The notes beneath the pieces are model-generated. The model saw nothing but the letters and a program-made list of their open reading frames with translations. It had not been told where the DNA came from and did not search any database. DNA of 64,000 nucleotides, from contig NZ_JAEKJT010000001.1 in NCBI RefSeq assembly GCF_017303055.1, forward strand, positions 248,001 through 312,000. Reading direction: 5' to 3'. Shown here in pieces: positions 43,991 to 51,883 of the stretch. The stretch comes from Halomonas litopenaei. Lineage in GTDB: Bacteria > Pseudomonadota > Gammaproteobacteria > Pseudomonadales > Halomonadaceae. Both the position numbers and the translations under genes were made by a program. How positions within the stretch are numbered: the first letter of the stretch is position 1; each line of letters starts with the position of its first letter.

Positions 43991-46639
43991 ATGAGCCACG
44001 ACCTGCACGAATCCCTGCGTGACAACGTCCGCATTCTCGGTGACAGCCTGGGACGCACGATTGCCGATGACCTCGGCCCGGGGTTTGTCTCGCGCATTGA
44101 AACGATTCGCGGACTGGCCAAGCGGGGACGCCAGGGAGAGGAGGCCGGCCAGCAGGAACTCATCGAGTATCTGCGTCGCCTGCCGGAGAAGGACCTGTTG
44201 CCGGTCACCCGCGCCTTCAATCAGTTCCTCAATCTGGCCAACATCGCCGAGCAGCACTACCGCGCGCGCTTTCGTCGGGTCGAGGACTACAAGCCAGGGA
44301 TGCAGCCGGTACTGGGCGAACTGCTCGAGCGGGCGCGCCAGGAGGGTCATACCCCGCGCAAGCTGGTCGAGACGCTGGCCAACATGCGCGTCGAGCTGGT
44401 GCTGACGGCGCATCCGACGGAGGTCATCCGGCGCACGTTGATCCAGAAGTACGACGCGATCGATGACTGCCTGACCGCGATCGAATCCTCTGGTGAATAC
44501 CCCGAGCGCGCGGCACGGGCCAAGGGGCGGCTCGAAGAGTTGATCAGCCAGGCCTGGCACACCGATGAGATTCGCCATGATCGGCCGACCCCGGTGGATG
44601 AGGCCAAATGGGGCTTCGCGGTGATCGAGAATTCCCTGTGGCAGGCGGTGCCGGATTTCCATCGAGACCTCGACAACCTGTTGCTCGAGAGCGCCGGTGA
44701 GCGCCTGCCGCTGGACGCCGCGCCGCTGCGCTTCGCTTCGTGGATGGGCGGCGATCGCGACGGCAACCCCAATGTCACCGCCCGGGTCACCCGGGAAGTG
44801 CTGCTGCTGGGGCGCTGGATGGCGGCGGATCTCTATCTGCGTGATCTCGAACAGCTCAAGATCGAGCTGTCCATGTGGAGCACCAACAGTGCCCTGCGTG
44901 CCGAGGTCGGCAATGTCGCTGAGCCCTATCGGGAGCTGCTCAAGCGCCTGGTGACGAAGGTCGAGGCGACCCGCGACTGGGCCAAGGCAGAGCTGGACGG
45001 CAAGAGCTACGACGGTGGGCCGATCATCGAGACCCGTGATCAGCTGTATGCGCCGCTGCTGGCCTGCTATCGCTCGCTGTGTGACGTCGGCCTGGACACC
45101 ATCGCCAACGGCGTGCTGCTGGATACCCTGCGCCGGGTGGCGGTATTTGGCGTCACCCTGACCAAGCTGGATCTGCGCCAGGAAGCCGGACGTCACGCCC
45201 AGGTGATGGAAGAGCTGACCCACGACCTGGGGCTTGGCAACTATCGCGACTGGAGCGAGGAGCAGCGCCAGGCCTTCCTGCTGGCGGAACTTGAATCCGC
45301 GCGGCCGCTGATTCCGCGTCGCTGGGAATGTTCGGCGGAGACCCGCGAGACCCTGGACACCTTCCAGGTGGTGGCCGCCGAGCACGGCGAGGCACTGGGC
45401 ACTTATATCATCTCCATGGCAGGCCAGCCCTCGGACGTGTTGACGGTGGCACTGCTGATGAAAGAAGTCGGCGGTCGCGTGGGCATGCCCATCGCGCCGC
45501 TGTTCGAGACCCTCGATGACCTGAACCGTGCGGGCGATGTGATCGACCGGCTGCTGGCGTTGCCTGGCTATCGCCAGTTTGCAGGTGACAGTCAGGAGGT
45601 GATGATCGGTTATTCCGACTCGGCCAAGGATGCCGGGCAACTGGCAGCGGCCTGGGCGCAGTATCGCGCCCAGGAAGCGCTGGTTGACGTGTGTCAGCGG
45701 CACGCGGTCGATCTCACCCTGTTCCACGGTCGCGGTGGTACCGTGGGTCGTGGCGGTGGTCCTTCCCACGCGGCGATCCTGTCGCAGCCGCCGGGGTCGG
45801 TCAATGGCAGCCTCAGGGTGACCGAGCAGGGCGAGATGATTCGCTTCAAGTTTGGCCAGCCGGATATCGCCCTGCGTTCCATGGAAATCTACGCCTGCGC
45901 GGTACTCGAGGCCTCGCTGCTGCCGCCGCCCAAGCCGAAGCCCGCCTGGCGTGACGAGATGGATCGGCTGGCCGAGATCGCCCACGCTGCCTATGTCGGC
46001 GTGGTGCGCAAGGATCCGGACTTCGTGCCGTACTTCCGCGCGGTCACCCCGGAAGGTGCGTTGGGTCGCCTGCCCTTGGGCTCGCGTCCGACCAAGCGGC
46101 GCCAGGATGGTGGCGTCGAGACCCTGCGCGCCATTCCCTGGATCTTCGCCTGGACCCAGATTCGCCTGATGCTGCCCGCCTGGCTGGGCACCGGCGAGGC
46201 CTTCGCCACGCGCCTGGCCGAACCAGGTGGCCTGGATGTCCTGCAAGAGATGCGTGAGCAGTGGCCCTTCTTCGGTACCTACCTGGATATGCTGGAAATG
46301 CTGCTGGCCAAGGCCGACGTGGAGCTGGCGGCCTACTACGAGCATCGACTGGTCGACGAACCCAGTCTCGAGGCGCTGGGTCAGCGACTGCGGGAGCGTT
46401 TCCGCAAGCTCCATGAAGAGCTGCTGAAGATCCTCGACCAGCAGGAATTGCTGGAGAAGACGCCGTTGATTCGTCAGGCCATCGAAGTGCGCAACCCGTA
46501 CATCGATCCGCTGCACGGCTTGCAGGCCGAACTGCTGCAGCGTAATCGTGACGCGGACGGTGCCATCAGCGCGGATCTGTCCCGTGCCCTGATGGTCACC
46601 ATGGCAGGTATCGCCGCCGGGCTGCGTAACACCGGCTGA
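43991..46639 (+). CDS. ppc: Phosphoenolpyruvate carboxylase
   Basis: An 882-residue cytoplasmic enzyme making oxaloacetate from PEP and bicarbonate to refill the TCA cycle. Catalytic signatures are VLTAHPTEVIRRTL (about 135-148), SWMGGDRDGNPNV, GYSDSAKDAG and the glycine-rich FHGRGGTVGRGGGPSHAAI. The protein ends in MAGIAAGLRNTG, as expected for the family. AGGAGA precedes the start. A perfect 40-bp palindrome follows 33 bp after the stop. Confidence 0.96.
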   Translation: MSHDLHESLRDNVRILGDSLGRTIADDLGPGFVSRIETIRGLAKRGRQGEEAGQQELIEYLRRLPEKDLLPVTRAFNQFLNLANIAEQHYRARFRRVEDYKPGMQPVLGELLERARQEGHTPRKLVETLANMRVELVLTAHPTEVIRRTLIQKYDAIDDCLTAIESSGEYPERAARAKGRLEELISQAWHTDEIRHDRPTPVDEAKWGFAVIENSLWQAVPDFHRDLDNLLLESAGERLPLDAAPLRFASWMGGDRDGNPNVTARVTREVLLLGRWMAADLYLRDLEQLKIELSMWSTNSALRAEVGNVAEPYRELLKRLVTKVEATRDWAKAELDGKSYDGGPIIETRDQLYAPLLACYRSLCDVGLDTIANGVLLDTLRRVAVFGVTLTKLDLRQEAGRHAQVMEELTHDLGLGNYRDWSEEQRQAFLLAELESARPLIPRRWECSAETRETLDTFQVVAAEHGEALGTYIISMAGQPSDVLTVALLMKEVGGRVGMPIAPLFETLDDLNRAGDVIDRLLALPGYRQFAGDSQEVMIGYSDSAKDAGQLAAAWAQYRAQEALVDVCQRHAVDLTLFHGRGGTVGRGGGPSHAAILSQPPGSVNGSLRVTEQGEMIRFKFGQPDIALRSMEIYACAVLEASLLPPPKPKPAWRDEMDRLAEIAHAAYVGVVRKDPDFVPYFRAVTPEGALGRLPLGSRPTKRRQDGGVETLRAIPWIFAWTQIRLMLPAWLGTGEAFATRLAEPGGLDVLQEMREQWPFFGTYLDMLEMLLAKADVELAAYYEHRLVDEPSLEALGQRLRERFRKLHEELLKILDQQELLEKTPLIRQAIEVRNPYIDPLHGLQAELLQRNRDADGAISADLSRALMVTMAGIAAGLRNTG

Positions 46640-46671
46640 CGACGACCATGTAGCGCGCTGTTAGCGATGCC

Positions 46672-46711
46672 CACACTATCTGCCCGGCCATATGGCCGGG
46701 CAGATAGTGTG
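46672..46711. terminator. Perfect 40-bp palindrome between convergent ppc and the sigma-54 regulator
   Basis: The left arm CACACTATCTGCCCGGCCAT is followed directly by its exact reverse complement with no spacer. It lies between converging genes and could act as a bidirectional transcription stop, though neither side has a T-run. Twenty perfectly paired bases per arm exceed what termination needs. Confidence 0.6.
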
Positions 46712-46759
46712 AGGTGCAAGGTATGCCAGCCCACAGGGATATGCGCTCAACTGAGGCCT

Positions 46760-48181
46760 TCACCCCTTCCTGAGGCGGCGCATCAACCAGGATTGGCTGA
46801 CTCCTAGTGCCTCGGCGGCCTTGCGCGTGCTGCCATGCTGTTCGAGGGCCTGATCGATGGCCGTCCGCTCCAATGCTGCCAGGCGCTCAGGCAGTGGCTG
46901 TGGGTCACTGTCTTCAAGCGTTGCCAGCAGCGCGCCGTGGGACGTCGTGGCATCAGCGGCGGTACTCGGCTCCAGTTCGGGTAGGTCCAGGGCCAGATCG
47001 GCCACGCCGATGGTGCTGCCTTCGCAAAAGACGCTCATGCGCTCCAGCAGGTTCTCCAGTTCGCGCACGTTACCTGGCCAGTGATAGCGGCTCAGCGCTC
47101 TCAAGGCGGCGCGTTCAAGGCTCAGGTGACGCTTGTGGCGTTGTGCAATGTCCTTCAGCAGCTGCGTGGCAAGGCGGGGTATGTCCTCGGGGCGCTCGCG
47201 CAGTGGCGGCACCTCGATGGGCACGATATTGAGGCGATAGAACAGGTCAGGGCGAAAGCTCCCGTCCTGGACCCGGGTCGCCAGGTCGGCGTTGGTGGCA
47301 GCCACGATACGCACGTTGGCCTTCTGCACCTTGCCCCCCAACGGGTGGTACTGACGTTCCTGCAGCAGTTGCAGCAGCTTGGGTTGCAGCGGCAGCGGCA
47401 GCTCACCGATCTCGTCGAGAAACAGCGTGCCGCCTTCTGCCAGGGCGACATAGCCGACGCGACCATCACGATGGGCGCCGGTAAAGGCGCCACTGCGGTG
47501 GCCGAACAGTTCGGCCTCCAGCAGCGCTTCGGGGATGGCGGCGCAGTTGACGTGAATCAGCGGTTTGTCGGAGCGCGGGCTGTACTGGTGCAGGCGATTG
47601 ACCAGCCAGCTCTTGCCGACCCCGGTTTCCCCCGTGACCAGCACGGTGGTATCGCTGGCGGCGGCTCGGTCCAGGCGTTCGAGGCACTGGCGATAGCGCG
47701 GACTGCGGCTGGGTGAGGCCGGACTGGTCTCGCTGGCGACCTGCTCTTGGCGAATGCGCTTGAGCTGGTGCATGACATGGTCAAGCAATGCCTGGGTGGT
47801 GTCCGGGGAGCGGGAGGCCAGCACGTCACGGTCCAGATTGCGTGTCTGTACCAGCACGGCATCGGGCTCGGCGGGAGAGCCTGAGTTCAGGCAGAACAGG
47901 CTGCCGTTCACCAGATAGTCCTTGCCGCGATAGCGGTGCACGACACTGACGGGCCTGCGTTCATCGATCACGAAGCGGGTGACCGACGGAGAAAACACGC
48001 CTTCCTGCTCCAGAGTGTAGACGTCGCTGGCATACAGCCGTGCTTCGGTGGTCTCGAGCTGGGACAGGCTGGCCTGGTTGACCCACAGCACGCGTCCCTC
48101 GAGGTCGGTAATGAAAATGCCATCCTCGAGTGCATTGAGGATGGCCAGCAGTTGATCGGGCATGAGGGTGCCGTGGTTCAT
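46760..48181 (-). CDS. Sigma-54-dependent enhancer-binding regulator (PAS-AAA+-Fis HTH)
   Basis: A 473-residue transcription activator. An N-terminal PAS domain (about 8-115, ALEDGIFITDLEGRVLWVNQ) should sense a ligand. The AAA+ domain has Walker A GETGVGKS (184-191), the sigma-54 contact loop GAFTGA (231-236), Walker B LFLDEIGELP, RIVAATNADL and RPDLFYRL. The C-terminal Fis-type helix-turn-helix is STRKAAEALGVSQSWLMRRL. It lies last in the minus-strand amidohydrolase/transporter cluster and is the natural activator of the sigma-54-like promoter found there. A hairpin separates it from the symporter gene. Confidence 0.92.
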   Translation of the reverse strand: MNHGTLMPDQLLAILNALEDGIFITDLEGRVLWVNQASLSQLETTEARLYASDVYTLEQEGVFSPSVTRFVIDERRPVSVVHRYRGKDYLVNGSLFCLNSGSPAEPDAVLVQTRNLDRDVLASRSPDTTQALLDHVMHQLKRIRQEQVASETSPASPSRSPRYRQCLERLDRAAASDTTVLVTGETGVGKSWLVNRLHQYSPRSDKPLIHVNCAAIPEALLEAELFGHRSGAFTGAHRDGRVGYVALAEGGTLFLDEIGELPLPLQPKLLQLLQERQYHPLGGKVQKANVRIVAATNADLATRVQDGSFRPDLFYRLNIVPIEVPPLRERPEDIPRLATQLLKDIAQRHKRHLSLERAALRALSRYHWPGNVRELENLLERMSVFCEGSTIGVADLALDLPELEPSTAADATTSHGALLATLEDSDPQPLPERLAALERTAIDQALEQHGSTRKAAEALGVSQSWLMRRLRKG

Positions 48182-48246
48182 CGAGGCTCCGGACAGTGAC
48201 CAGGTGGGTCATGGTGTGCCCGGAGCGAGCGTTAGTAAAGATGGGA

Positions 48247-48266
48247 GAGGGGCTCAGCAGCCCCTC
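48247..48266 (-). terminator. Hairpin after the sodium/solute symporter gene
   Basis: GAGGGGCT and AGCCCCTC pair around CTGC (minus-strand view: loop GCTG) 9 bp after the stop. The downstream TCCCATCTTTA is weakly T-rich, so partial termination before the regulator gene is likely. Confidence 0.5.
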
Positions 48267-48275
48267 AGCCTGCTG

Positions 48276-49868
48276 TTACAGCCCAAGCTGGCTGAACAGG
48301 TAGCCCCACAGCGCGCCGGCGATGACCACGAACAGCACCATGATGAACCACACCTGGCGGTATTCGCGGATAAGTGCCTTGGCGCCGTTCGGGCGGGCCA
48401 GGATGTCGCGGATGGTGGTGTCGGACAGCCGCCGGGCGCGGATGTCGTCGAACACCTTCAACTCATAGTCCGAGGGCTGGCTCTTGAGTCCCACGGCAAT
48501 CAGCGCCAGGGTGCCGAGCAGAATGGCGACCTGCAGGTTGTCGATGTGCAGCGGCAGTGCCAGCAGACCATGACGTTCCAGCTCGCCCACCACAATGAAG
48601 GTGATCGAGCCCACCAGCATGCAGGCCAGCGCGGCGTTGGCGCTCATCCGGCGCCAGTGGAGCGCAGCCACGATGGTCGGCAGCCAGGCCACGGCGAAGA
48701 TGGCACCGGCATAGATGGAGATCCAGTAGATGCCGGCGGGGCGCGAGATCGCCACCGCGCAGACGATCAGTGCCACCACCGCCTGGGAGATGCGACCCAG
48801 GACGACCCCCTTGCGCTCGCTGACCTGGCGGTCAAACAGCTTTTCGTAGAGGTCTCGCGCCAGGGCAAAGCCTGTCAGCACGAACAGGGTGGACGCCGTG
48901 GACATGATGGAGGCCATCAGACCCGCCAGGCCGATGCCCGCCAGGGTCGGATTGGTGTGTTCCATGAAGCCGACAATCATGGCCCGGTCAGTCGGCTCGA
49001 TACCCGGCTGGATGACTTGCATGGCGGCGGCGGCAAGAAACACCAGCAGCTGCATGGCGGGGGCAAAGAACACCCCGATCACCGCGACCTTGAGGATCAC
49101 GAAGTCGTTCTTGGCCGGAAACACGCGGGAGACCAGTGCAGGGGTACAGGCGAAGAACAGGATCCACACCAGGAACTGCGAGATGGACCAGCCCAGCGGA
49201 CGCTCATTGGCGCCACCGATGGTCCAGAAGCCGGGCAGCGTTTCGCCAAGGCCCTTCATGGCATCAAAGCCCGCATCGCCGATCAGTAGCGGGGCAATGA
49301 CGAAGGCTATGGCCAGCATGGTGAAGAACATCATGGTGTCGGTGTAGACCACGCCATACATGCCGGACAGCGAGCAGAAAGCCAGCAGGGCCAGGGTGAA
49401 GGCGACGATGATCACCGGGAACGGGATGTCGATGATCTCGGCCAGTACCAGGCCCGCACCAATCAGCTGGATGATGCCGTAGCCGAGCAGGCCCACGACC
49501 ATCAGGATCAACGCCACCACGCTGACCCATTTGTTGTTAAAGCGATAGTCGAAGAAGTCCATCATGGTGCGGCAGTTGAGCGCCTTGAGCTTGCGCCCGA
49601 TGAAGACCACCGCGATCAGGGTGCCGACCCAGGCACCGAAGGAGCCCAGCGCCGCGATCACCAGGGGCCCCTCGCTGTAGGAAATGCCGGCGATGCCCAT
49701 CAGGGTCACCGCACTCAGGAAGGTCGCAGCCAGGGTGCCGACGATCAGCAGCGTCGAACCCTGCTCGCCCATCACATAGAAGTCGTCCTTGTTCTTGATA
49801 CGACGGGCGAGCAGTGCCGCCACCGCCACGTAGGCGGTGAGTACGGTAGCGAAGATTGCCAGAGTCAT
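48276..49868 (-). CDS. Sodium:solute symporter (SSS family)
   Basis: A 530-residue membrane protein with about 13 hydrophobic segments. SSS features: RRIKNKDDFYVMGEQGSTLL after the first helix, the LSAVTLMGIAG segment, SLSGMYGVVYTDTMMFF and the helix 8 region GLMASIMSTASTLFVLTGF with sodium-coordinating serines and threonines. It should import an organic solute with sodium. The neighbouring amidohydrolase genes suggest an acylated or carbamoylated amine or amino acid, which is inference. The gene's leader contains a 16-bp tandem repeat. Confidence 0.9.
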   Translation of the reverse strand: MTLAIFATVLTAYVAVAALLARRIKNKDDFYVMGEQGSTLLIVGTLAATFLSAVTLMGIAGISYSEGPLVIAALGSFGAWVGTLIAVVFIGRKLKALNCRTMMDFFDYRFNNKWVSVVALILMVVGLLGYGIIQLIGAGLVLAEIIDIPFPVIIVAFTLALLAFCSLSGMYGVVYTDTMMFFTMLAIAFVIAPLLIGDAGFDAMKGLGETLPGFWTIGGANERPLGWSISQFLVWILFFACTPALVSRVFPAKNDFVILKVAVIGVFFAPAMQLLVFLAAAAMQVIQPGIEPTDRAMIVGFMEHTNPTLAGIGLAGLMASIMSTASTLFVLTGFALARDLYEKLFDRQVSERKGVVLGRISQAVVALIVCAVAISRPAGIYWISIYAGAIFAVAWLPTIVAALHWRRMSANAALACMLVGSITFIVVGELERHGLLALPLHIDNLQVAILLGTLALIAVGLKSQPSDYELKVFDDIRARRLSDTTIRDILARPNGAKALIREYRQVWFIMVLFVVIAGALWGYLFSQLGL

Positions 49869-49922
49869 GGCAGGTCTCTCTTGTTACAGGTTGTGGTTGT
49901 GTTAGGGAAATGCGGCAGCAAA

Positions 49923-49984
49923 TGCCTGCGCCGCCAATTCGCTGCGCCGCCAATTCGCTGCGCTGCCAATTCGCTGCGCTGCGG
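49923..49984. repeat. Tandem repeat, 3 clear units of 16 bp plus degenerate flanks
   Basis: CCGCCAATTCGCTGCG occurs twice, then once with CTG at its start (49931-49978). Partial copies flank it on both sides. It lies in the gap between the small membrane protein gene and the symporter gene. Confidence 0.88.
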
Positions 49985-50048
49985 GCGCTTGGCGTCTCGT
50001 GGCGCTGGACCGATGTCTTCAGCACTTCCCTTTGGGTTGGCAAAGGGG

Positions 50049-50267
50049 TCAGCCCCGGGAAGTCTCGGGCTGTGGCGACGGGCTCCTGGTTTGCTGAGGG
50101 CTGGGCTGCCCAGATTGAGGCGCGCTGTCGGGCTGAGCGCCTTGCTTGAGCCGGCGAATGGTCGGGCGATACTCCCTGACCAGAATGACGCCGACAATAG
50201 CGACGGAAAGTGCCGTCGTGAGGAAGGCGTTGGCAAACAGAAACAGCACGTGGGGGTGGAAATCCAT
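50049..50267 (-). CDS. Small single-helix membrane protein, possible symporter accessory subunit
   Basis: A 72-residue protein: short N-terminus MDFHPH, one hydrophobic helix (LFLFANAFLTTALSVAIVGV, about 8-31), a basic segment REYRPTIRRLKQ and a disordered P/Q/S-rich tail. The ribosome-binding site AGAGG lies about 8 bases before the ATG at 50267. It sits between the M20 hydrolase (61-bp gap) and the symporter on the same strand. I do not recognise the family; a role as small subunit of the symporter is suggested only by position. Confidence 0.6.
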   Translation of the reverse strand: MDFHPHVLFLFANAFLTTALSVAIVGVILVREYRPTIRRLKQGAQPDSAPQSGQPSPQQTRSPSPQPETSRG

Positions 50268-50328
50268 CGAAAAGCCTCTTGTTGTGGGGCGGGTATGGCG
50301 CGCACGCCTAGCCCGTCCTGTCATCGGG

Positions 50329-51603
50329 TCAGGTGTCGGCCAGTTCACACCAGTCCATCAAGGCCAGCGCCATGATTTCGGCCACGGCAAAGACATCGTC
50401 CAAGCGAATGTGCTCATCGGGATGGTGGGCCAGTCGAGTGATGCCTGGGCCGAACACCAGCGCCGGAATGCCGTACTGGGAAAGCAACCCGCCATCGGTT
50501 CCCCAGGGCGAGGCCTGCACCGCCGGCTGGCGGCCGTGGACCCGCTCGAAGGCATCGGCGAGCTGTGTCACCAAGGGGTTGTCCATATCGATGCCCCCTG
50601 GCTGCCAGCAGGCACCGTAGAAGGTGACGTCTACCGGGTGGTCGATGAACCAGTCGTCCACCTCTGCCAAGGCTGCCATGGCGTCCCGCAGGGACTGTTC
50701 CGCAGCCGCCACGGTCTCACCGGGGCCGACACCGATACGGCCTTCCATGGTGATATCGTCCGGCACGCTGGACGGCCAATCTCCACCGGCGATGCGGCCG
50801 AGATTGATCGGCAGAGGAATCGGTACACCGGCGTAGAGAGGGTCATCCAGCTCGGCGTTGCGGCGTGCCTCCAGGGCCTGGATCGCCTGAATCACGGGAA
50901 CGCTTTTCTCCAGCGCGCTGACGCCCTCATAGCGGGTGCCGCCATGCGCCTTGACCCCGGACACCGTCAGCCTGAACCAGCGCGACCCTTGCTGGCGCGG
51001 AAACAACTTCTGCTCGCTGGGCTCGGGGATCAGCGCCGCATCCGCGGTGTAGCCTCGCTCCAGAGCCGCCAGGGTACCAGCGCCGCCAGCCTCTTCCTCG
51101 ACCACGCTTTGCACAATGACGTCGCCCTTCAGGCGGATGCCCAGTGCCATCAGGGTTTCCACCGCTATCAAGGCAGACAGGTTACCGCCTTTCATGTCGG
51201 TGACGCCGCGACCGAACAGGCAGCCGTCGCTGACATGGCCGGAGAAGGGGTGATCCTGCCACTGGTCATGATCACCCTCCGGCACTACGTCGACGTGGCC
51301 ATTGAGGATCAGCGAGCGGCCACCGCCAGCGCCTTTCCAGGTGCCCACGACATTGGGGCTACCGGCCAGGCTATCTCTCTGGCAATGGAAGTAGGGGTTG
51401 TCAGCGAGGGTGTCGATATCGATTTCCCACAGGTCGGTATCCAGCCCCAGCGCTTGGTAGCGCTCAGCAATGCGCTGCTGATAGTGCTGCTCGTGGCCGG
51501 GAAGCGTCGCCTCCTGAACCCATTCGCTCAGTAGTGAGATGTAGTCATCACGCCGTTCGTTGATGAGCGTGCGAATCTGATCATGCATCGAGACACTGCT
51601 CAT
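50329..51603 (-). CDS. M20 family metallohydrolase (ArgE/DapE-like deacylase)
   Basis: About 424 residues. Zinc-site motifs are LNGHVDVVPEG (about 95), GRGVTDMKGGNLSALIA (bridging Asp) and VVEEEAGGAGTLA (general base Glu); the dimerisation domain contains VSGVKAHGGTRYEGVSAL. Such enzymes remove acyl groups from N-acyl amino acids or amines; substrate unknown. ATG 51603 was preferred because the 58 in-frame residues upstream are encoded largely by a 15-bp tandem array and show no conservation; ATG 51588 is also possible. It is followed at 61 bp by the small membrane protein gene. Confidence 0.85.
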   Translation of the reverse strand: MSSVSMHDQIRTLINERRDDYISLLSEWVQEATLPGHEQHYQQRIAERYQALGLDTDLWEIDIDTLADNPYFHCQRDSLAGSPNVVGTWKGAGGGRSLILNGHVDVVPEGDHDQWQDHPFSGHVSDGCLFGRGVTDMKGGNLSALIAVETLMALGIRLKGDVIVQSVVEEEAGGAGTLAALERGYTADAALIPEPSEQKLFPRQQGSRWFRLTVSGVKAHGGTRYEGVSALEKSVPVIQAIQALEARRNAELDDPLYAGVPIPLPINLGRIAGGDWPSSVPDDITMEGRIGVGPGETVAAAEQSLRDAMAALAEVDDWFIDHPVDVTFYGACWQPGGIDMDNPLVTQLADAFERVHGRQPAVQASPWGTDGGLLSQYGIPALVFGPGITRLAHHPDEHIRLDDVFAVAEIMALALMDWCELADT

Positions 51604-51630
51604 GGGAGCCAGACTCCCTGTTGGGTTGTC

Positions 51631-51733
51631 GTTGTAGGGACCATCGTTGTAAAGACCATTGTTGTGAAGACCGTTGCTGTGAAGATTGCTGTGAGGACTG
51701 TTGCTGTGACGATCGACGCTGTGAACGAGCGTG
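51631..51733. repeat. Tandem repeat, about 6-7 units of 15 bp, before the M20 hydrolase gene
   Basis: Units resemble GTTGTGAAGACCGTT or GCTGTGAGGACTGTT; one unit is 12 bp. Because period and indel are multiples of three, the minus strand stays open here and would encode an N/H/G-rich repeat (NGLHN, NGLYN), which is probably not translated. Confidence 0.82.
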
Positions 51734-51839
51734 ACGGGGAGGCCCGCCGCCATGAAAATCATGGAGCGGATCGTCATAGCGGTGGTTGGCGTTGTGAGCG
51801 AGGGGACACCGCATCGCTGCCCACCTCGCTAGAGCTCGG

Positions 51840-51879
51840 TTGAGTCTATATCAACTCATTTGAGTCGAATTAGACTCAA
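51840..51879. promoter_or_regulatory. Two adjacent 20-bp palindromes (candidate operator pair)
   Basis: TTGAGTCTATATCAACTCAT (7 of the 9 central pairs match) is directly followed by TTGAGTCGAATTAGACTCAA (9 of 10 pairs match). Both share the TTGAGTC arm and 20-bp length with the palindrome at 53293-53312. They lie upstream of the M20 gene, only 4 bp after the stop of the preceding gene. Confidence 0.6.
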
Positions 51880-51883
51880 TTGC

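Larger units (their letters stand above)
51604..51883. other. Intergenic region between the two amidohydrolase genes
   Basis: About 280 bp holding a 15-bp tandem array next to the M20 gene and two adjacent 20-bp palindromes next to the upstream gene's stop. No sigma-54-type GG-N10-GC element was found here by eye. Confidence 0.6.

Noticed and set aside
43925-46516. 863-residue open frame on the minus strand opposite ppc
   Set aside because: ppc is certain on the plus strand; long antisense frames are expected in G+C-rich codons. The antisense product has no domain and abundant Q/H/R.
51604-51830. Sigma-54 promoter before the M20 hydrolase
   Set aside because: No GG-N10-GC element found on the minus strand; the nearest candidate has a 9-bp spacing.
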